Part shown: piece after piece, positions 6,083-8,860 of the stretch
How positions within the stretch are numbered: the first letter of the stretch is position 1
Layout: each line of letters opens with the position of its first letter
DNA from: Muricomes sp.
GTDB taxonomy: Bacteria; Bacillota; Clostridia; Lachnospirales; Lachnospiraceae
Assembly (NCBI GenBank): GCA_020024675.1
Contig: JAHHTM010000038.1
Coordinates: 1-8,860, forward strand
Length of the DNA stretch: 8,860 nucleotides
Reading direction: 5' to 3'
Position numbers and translations under genes: made by a program
Notes under the pieces: generated by a model
Database searches by the model: none
The model's input: only the letters and a program-made list of their open reading frames with translations
Told to the model about the DNA's origin: nothing

Positions 6083-6574
6083 ATGAACGAATTAAGAATG
6101 GAAATTTTAAAATATCTTGAAAAAAACAGCAGGATTGATTTGGGAGAACTTGCAGTTCTTTTTGGAGTTGACGAGGTAACAGTTGCGAATGAAGTGGCTG
6201 AGATGGAAAAAGAGAAAATTATTTGCGGATATCATACATTGATTGATTGGGATAAAGCGGGAGTAGAATCTGTTACTGCATTAATTGAAGTAAGAGTTAC
6301 TCCACAAAGAGACAAAGGATTTGATAAGATTGCAGAAAGAATTTACAACTATCCGGAGGTTCATGCAGTTTACCTGATTTCAGGTGGATATGATCTTCTT
6401 GTTACGTTAGAAGGAAAGACATTAAAAGAAGTTTCACGTTTTGTATCTGAAAAATTATCGCCAATTGAATCAGTACTTAGCACAGCAACACATTTCATAT
6501 TGAAGAAATACAAAGATCATGGAACGATTCTTGGAAGCAAAAAAGAATCAGAAAGGATGCTGGTGACGTTATAA
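6083..6574 (+). CDS. Lrp/AsnC family transcriptional regulator
   Basis: With the ATG at 6083 the product has 163 residues. An N-terminal winged helix-turn-helix (about 1-55; LEKNSRIDLGELAVLFGV, then the recognition part DEVTVANEVAEMEKE) is followed by IICGYHTLIDWDKAG and an Lrp ligand-binding/oligomerisation domain (about 65-145; VTALIEVRVTP, YPEVHAVYLISGGYDLLVTLEG). Such proteins form dimers to octamers that sense amino acids. I prefer 6083 because AAAGGTGG lies about 5 bases before it. The in-frame GTG at 6074, which would add three residues, falls inside that ribosome site. The stop overlaps the next start by one base (TAATG), so translation with the aminotransferase is coupled. The likely role is amino-acid-responsive control of this operon, inferred from context. 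The 27-base gap upstream contains no promoter I can see. Confidence 0.93.
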   Translation: MNELRMEILKYLEKNSRIDLGELAVLFGVDEVTVANEVAEMEKEKIICGYHTLIDWDKAGVESVTALIEVRVTPQRDKGFDKIAERIYNYPEVHAVYLISGGYDLLVTLEGKTLKEVSRFVSEKLSPIESVLSTATHFILKKYKDHGTILGSKKESERMLVTL

Positions 6575-7743
6575 TGAGAAATCCATTATCAAAGAAGATA
6601 GTAGGGATTGAGCCTTCGGGAATTCGTAAATTTTTTGATGTTGCAAGTGAAATGGAAGATGTCATTTCTTTAGGTGTAGGGGAACCTGATTTTGATACAC
6701 CTTGGCGCATCCGTGAGGAAGGTATTTTTACATTAGAAAAAGGTCGTACATTTTATACATCGAATGCGGGACTTAAAGAATTAAGGCAGGAAATCTGCAA
6801 ATATTTAAAAAGAACGATCGAAGTTGAATATGATCCGATCAAGGAAACTTTGATTACAGTAGGTGGAAGTGAGGCTATAGATGTCGGACTTCGCTGTATG
6901 TTAGATCCAGGAGATGAAGTTCTTATTCCACAGCCAAGTTATGTAGCTTACGAGCCTTGTACGATCATGGCTGATGGGAAACCTGTGTTCATTCCGCTTC
7001 AGTATGAGAATGAATTTAAACTGACAGTGGAAGATCTTGAAAAATATACAACACCAAAAACAAAAGTTTTGATCATGCCGTTTCCAAATAATCCAACAGG
7101 TTCTATCATGACAAAAGAGGAGTTAAAACCTGTGGCAGATTACGTGATCGAACACGATTTGTATGTTATTTCAGATGAGATTTATTCAGAACTTACATAT
7201 AAGACTGCACATGTATCCATTTCATCATTCCCTGGAATGAAAGAGAGAACAATCGTGATCAATGGATTTTCAAAATCATTTGCCATGACAGGATGGCGTT
7301 TAGGATATTGTTGTGGACCAGCTACGATTATTAAGCAGATGACAAAATTACATCAGTATGCGATTATGTGTGCGCCGACAAACAGTCAGTATGCAGCGGT
7401 AGAAGGATTGAGAAATTGTGAGGATGATGTAAAAGAGATGCGTAAGGCATATGACCAGAGAAGACACTTTCTTATGCATGAGTTTAAACGTATAGGTTTA
7501 GAATGCTTTGAACCATTTGGTGCATTTTATGTGTTCCCAAATATAAAAGAATTTGGTCTTACTTCAGAAGAATTCGCAAGTCGTCTTCTTATGGAAGAAA
7601 AAGTAGCACTTGTTCCGGGAACAGCGTTTGGTGAATGTGGAGAAGGTTTCCTTCGAATTTCTTACGCATATTCATTGGAAGATTTAAAAGAAGCATTAGG
7701 ACGTGTAGAGAAATTCATTACACGTCTTAGAAATGAGAGGTAA
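6574..7743 (+). CDS. PLP-dependent class I/II aminotransferase (aspartate/aromatic type, fold I)
   Basis: The 389-residue protein is a fold-type I aminotransferase of normal length. Visible active-site parts are GGSEAIDVGLR (phosphate-binding turn region, about residue 100), NNPTG (172-176, substrate and cofactor contact at Asn173), SDEIYSELTY with Asp201 (pairs with the PLP ring nitrogen) and Tyr204, SKSFAMTGWRLGY with Lys234 (Schiff base), and FLRISY with Arg361 (binds the substrate alpha-carboxylate). Substrate is not decidable by eye; aspartate, aromatic or branched amino acids are all possible. The start overlaps the regulator's stop by one base. The nearest purine-rich site (AAAGGA) is about 16 bases upstream, too far for efficient independent initiation, so translation is likely coupled to the Lrp gene. 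The paired arrangement suggests that the regulator senses a substrate or product of this enzyme. TrmL begins 5 bases after its stop. It is cytoplasmic. Confidence 0.94.
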   Translation: MRNPLSKKIVGIEPSGIRKFFDVASEMEDVISLGVGEPDFDTPWRIREEGIFTLEKGRTFYTSNAGLKELRQEICKYLKRTIEVEYDPIKETLITVGGSEAIDVGLRCMLDPGDEVLIPQPSYVAYEPCTIMADGKPVFIPLQYENEFKLTVEDLEKYTTPKTKVLIMPFPNNPTGSIMTKEELKPVADYVIEHDLYVISDEIYSELTYKTAHVSISSFPGMKERTIVINGFSKSFAMTGWRLGYCCGPATIIKQMTKLHQYAIMCAPTNSQYAAVEGLRNCEDDVKEMRKAYDQRRHFLMHEFKRIGLECFEPFGAFYVFPNIKEFGLTSEEFASRLLMEEKVALVPGTAFGECGEGFLRISYAYSLEDLKEALGRVEKFITRLRNER

Positions 7744-7748
7744 ATAAG

Positions 7749-8240
7749 ATGTTAAATATTGTACTTCTAGAGCCGGAAATCCCAGCTAATACAGGAAATA
7801 TCGGTCGAACATGTGTGGCTACTAATACCCGTCTTCACTTGATTGAACCTTTGGGATTTAAGCTTAATGAAAAGGCATTAAAACGTGCAGGAATGGATTA
7901 CTGGTCACAGCTGGATGTAAGAACCTATATTGATTATAATGATTTTCTTGAAAAGAATCCGGGTGCTGTAATTTATATGGCAACGACAAAAGCAGAGAAA
8001 TGTTATACAGAGGTTTCTTATGAAGAAGACTGCTTTATTATGTTTGGAAAAGAAAGTGCCGGGATACCGGAAGAAATTCTTGTAGAAAATAAGGAAAATT
8101 GTGTAAGGATTCCAATGGTTGGAGATATTCGTTCTCTCAATCTTGGAAACTCAGTTGCAATTGTATTGTATGAAGCACTAAGACAGAATCATTTCTCACA
8201 TATGAATCTGGAAGGACATCTTCATGAATTAAAATGGTAA
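7749..8240 (+). CDS. trmL: tRNA (cytidine(34)-2'-O)-methyltransferase TrmL
   Basis: The 163-residue product is a minimal SPOUT (SpoU/TrmD) methyltransferase with the trefoil-knot motifs in order: LLEPEIPANTGNIGRT (6-21, motif 1 with Asn14 and Arg20), MFGKESAGIPEEI (98-110, motif 2), and IPMVGDIRSLNLGNSVAIVL (121-140, motif 3, which forms the S-adenosylmethionine-binding knot). By family it methylates the wobble ribose of tRNA-Leu(CAA) and tRNA-Leu(UAA) as a homodimer. The length equals that of the usual YibK/CspR members, which have no separate RNA-binding domain. The GAGG of the ribosome site is immediately followed by the upstream aminotransferase stop codon, 8 bases before the ATG. It is the last gene of the run and is followed 7 bases later by a strong terminator stem. 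Pairing with an aminotransferase has no obvious functional logic and is probably just operon placement. Confidence 0.95.
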   Translation: MLNIVLLEPEIPANTGNIGRTCVATNTRLHLIEPLGFKLNEKALKRAGMDYWSQLDVRTYIDYNDFLEKNPGAVIYMATTKAEKCYTEVSYEEDCFIMFGKESAGIPEEILVENKENCVRIPMVGDIRSLNLGNSVAIVLYEALRQNHFSHMNLEGHLHELKW

Positions 8241-8247
8241 TATAAGG

Positions 8248-8286
8248 AAAAGGGCAGTGGCTTTTTGGTCAACTGCCCTTTTTTGT
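8248..8286 (+). terminator. intrinsic terminator after trmL
   Basis: AAAAGGGCAGT (8248-8258) pairs perfectly with ACTGCCCTTTT (8272-8282), an 11-bp stem with a 13-base T-rich loop, and the T-run continues to 8284. This is a strong rho-independent terminator closing the vanW-to-trmL gene run. The A/T symmetry could also make it work on the other strand, but no leftward gene needs it. Confidence 0.92.
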
Positions 8287-8351
8287 CTAAAAAACAGACA
8301 GATAAATAAACGCTGTCCGATTTTAAGACAGTATTAAATTATTTGTCTAAA
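8282..8351. repeat. cluster of short direct and inverted TGTCT/AGACA repeats
   Basis: TTTGTCTAAA occurs at 8282-8291 and again at 8342-8351. Between them are AGACAG, CTGTC and GACAG, which allow mutually exclusive 5-bp hairpins: TGTCT with AGACA, GACAG with CTGTC, and CTGTC with GACAG. The rest of the gap to about 8457 shows no gene or recognisable RNA. Function is unknown and the stems are weak. Confidence 0.35.
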
Positions 8352-8457
8352 GTAAAAAGTGCAGAAACTGTATATACTGTAGAAGAAAAATGATTGGCAA
8401 AAAGGCATAACAAAAAGTGAATAAAATATGAAATGATGAGTGTTTTATACAAATCCA

Positions 8458-8486
8458 TTGTTTTTTTGTGTGTGCTATGGTAAAAT
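8458..8486 (+). promoter_or_regulatory. extended -10 promoter of the atp operon
   Basis: TTGTTT (8458-8463) and TAAAAT (8481-8486) have a 17-base spacer, and TGG directly before the -10 gives the extended TGn motif. The predicted start is near 8493, about 28 bases before the atpZ start codon, and no other promoter of similar quality lies in the gap. Confidence 0.65.
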
Positions 8487-8520
8487 CTGAATATATTTTC
8501 AGGGGAAAGGAAGATGAAGA

Positions 8521-8787
8521 ATGAAACGCTTGGCAGATGTGTATAAAGACATTTTGATGCTGACACAGTTAGGATTCTCTTTCATTACCCCTCTTTTGTT
8601 GTGTCTGGCTTTATGCTGGTGCCTAAGTACCTATTTAGGACTTGGAAGCTGGGTATATATTCCAGGCTTTTTTTTCGGGCTTGGAGGTTCAGGTATGACA
8701 GCTTATAAATTTTACCTTGCAATAGAAAGAAAGCAGGAAAAAGAAAGCAAAAAAGAGAAAGAGAAAATATATTTTAATCATCATTAG
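8521..8787 (+). CDS. atpZ: AtpZ/AtpI family small membrane protein, first gene of ATP synthase operon
   Basis: The 88-residue protein has two hydrophobic helices (about 17-37 and 44-66) joined by a short turn with LGLGSW, then a highly charged Lys/Glu tail (70-82). This fits the ATPase gene 1 (AtpZ) family: a first helix rich in Gly/Leu, the 'GSWxxIPG' turn, and a second Gly-rich helix ending YKFY. In other bacteria AtpZ and AtpI act in assembly of the F-ATPase c-ring and possibly in Mg or Ca uptake. The start at 8521 follows GGGGAAAGGAAG with about 8-10 bases of spacing; an ATG at 8514 is in another frame and stops after ten codons. The next gene starts 17 bases later with the AtpI-like N-terminus, which strongly supports the call. 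The conserved family residues in the helices are weak, so the name rests partly on context. Confidence 0.8.
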   Translation: MKRLADVYKDILMLTQLGFSFITPLLLCLALCWCLSTYLGLGSWVYIPGFFFGLGGSGMTAYKFYLAIERKQEKESKKEKEKIYFNHH

Positions 8788-8803
8788 ACAAAGGAGTTAC
8801 ATA

Positions 8804-8860
8804 ATGAGTAAAATTCAGCCGGCTGTGAAAAAAGAGACAGCAAAAGTTGCACTCTATACG
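8804..8860 (+). CDS. atpI: ATP synthase subunit I (AtpI-like), N-terminal 19 codons only
   Basis: An ATG follows AAAGGAG with 7 bases of spacing and the frame stays open to the right edge. The visible residues, MSKIQPAVKKETAKVALYT, match my memory of the N-terminus of Lachnospiraceae ATP synthase subunit I ('xPAVKKETxxIAxYT'), which then enters its first membrane helix. Placement straight after atpZ supports this. Subunit I helps assemble the c-ring. The gene is cut by the window edge, so nothing further can be checked. Confidence 0.65.
   Translation, partial: MSKIQPAVKKETAKVALYT

Noticed and set aside
8514..8546. ATG at 8514 as the atpZ start
   Set aside because: It is in a different frame and meets a stop after ten codons; the frame from 8521 gives the full membrane protein.
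8339..8566. Leftward open frame of 75 codons over the gap before atpZ
   Set aside because: It overlaps the atp promoter and the start of atpZ, has low-complexity Phe/Ser/Leu-rich content expected from AT-rich DNA, and matches no family I know.

Overview
The window looks like chromosomal core DNA of an AT-rich Clostridia, most likely a Lachnospiraceae. The grounds are strong purine-rich Shine-Dalgarno sites, the large Gram-positive type of SRP RNA, and several protein families I associate with that group: the DUF6128-like protein, the B12-binding/DUF4080 radical SAM protein, the VanW/PG-binding protein, and an AtpZ plus AtpI start to an ATP synthase operon. I cannot name a species. I see no transposase, integrase, phage gene, tRNA or CRISPR array.

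Left part (1-1551): a leftward DUF6128-like gene runs off the left edge and is divergent from tadA (tRNA adenosine deaminase, rightward). tadA converges on the SRP RNA gene ffs, which is leftward. The two meet at one hairpin, whose arms lie over the tadA stop codon and which has a U-tract side for each strand. The ffs promoter (TTGACA-17-TACAAT) lies back to back with a probable promoter for the next gene, and the two -35 boxes are the halves of one 15-bp dyad.

Middle part (1552-8240): a B12-binding radical SAM/DUF4080 protein comes first. After a gap with a promoter-like site, a rightward run of closely spaced genes follows: an unannotated 33-residue single-helix membrane protein, a VanW-domain cell-envelope protein, an AIR-synthase-like protein whose nucleotide and metal-site motifs look degraded, an Lrp/AsnC regulator, a class I/II aminotransferase (overlapping the regulator by one base) and TrmL, the tRNA wobble 2'-O-methyltransferase. 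A strong terminator closes the run. The tight spacing suggests one transcript from about 3319 to 8286. The regulator-aminotransferase pair is the most clearly coupled unit and suggests amino-acid-responsive control.

Right part (8241-8860): after the terminator come about 170 bases with short repeats and no gene, then an extended -10 promoter. It precedes atpZ and the first 19 codons of an atpI-like gene, which probably start an F-type ATP synthase operon.

Most of the content is housekeeping. The points most worth a second look are the degenerate AIR-synthase-like protein, the unannotated microprotein, the shared ffs/radical SAM promoter dyad, and the tadA/ffs terminator that also encodes the tail of TadA.
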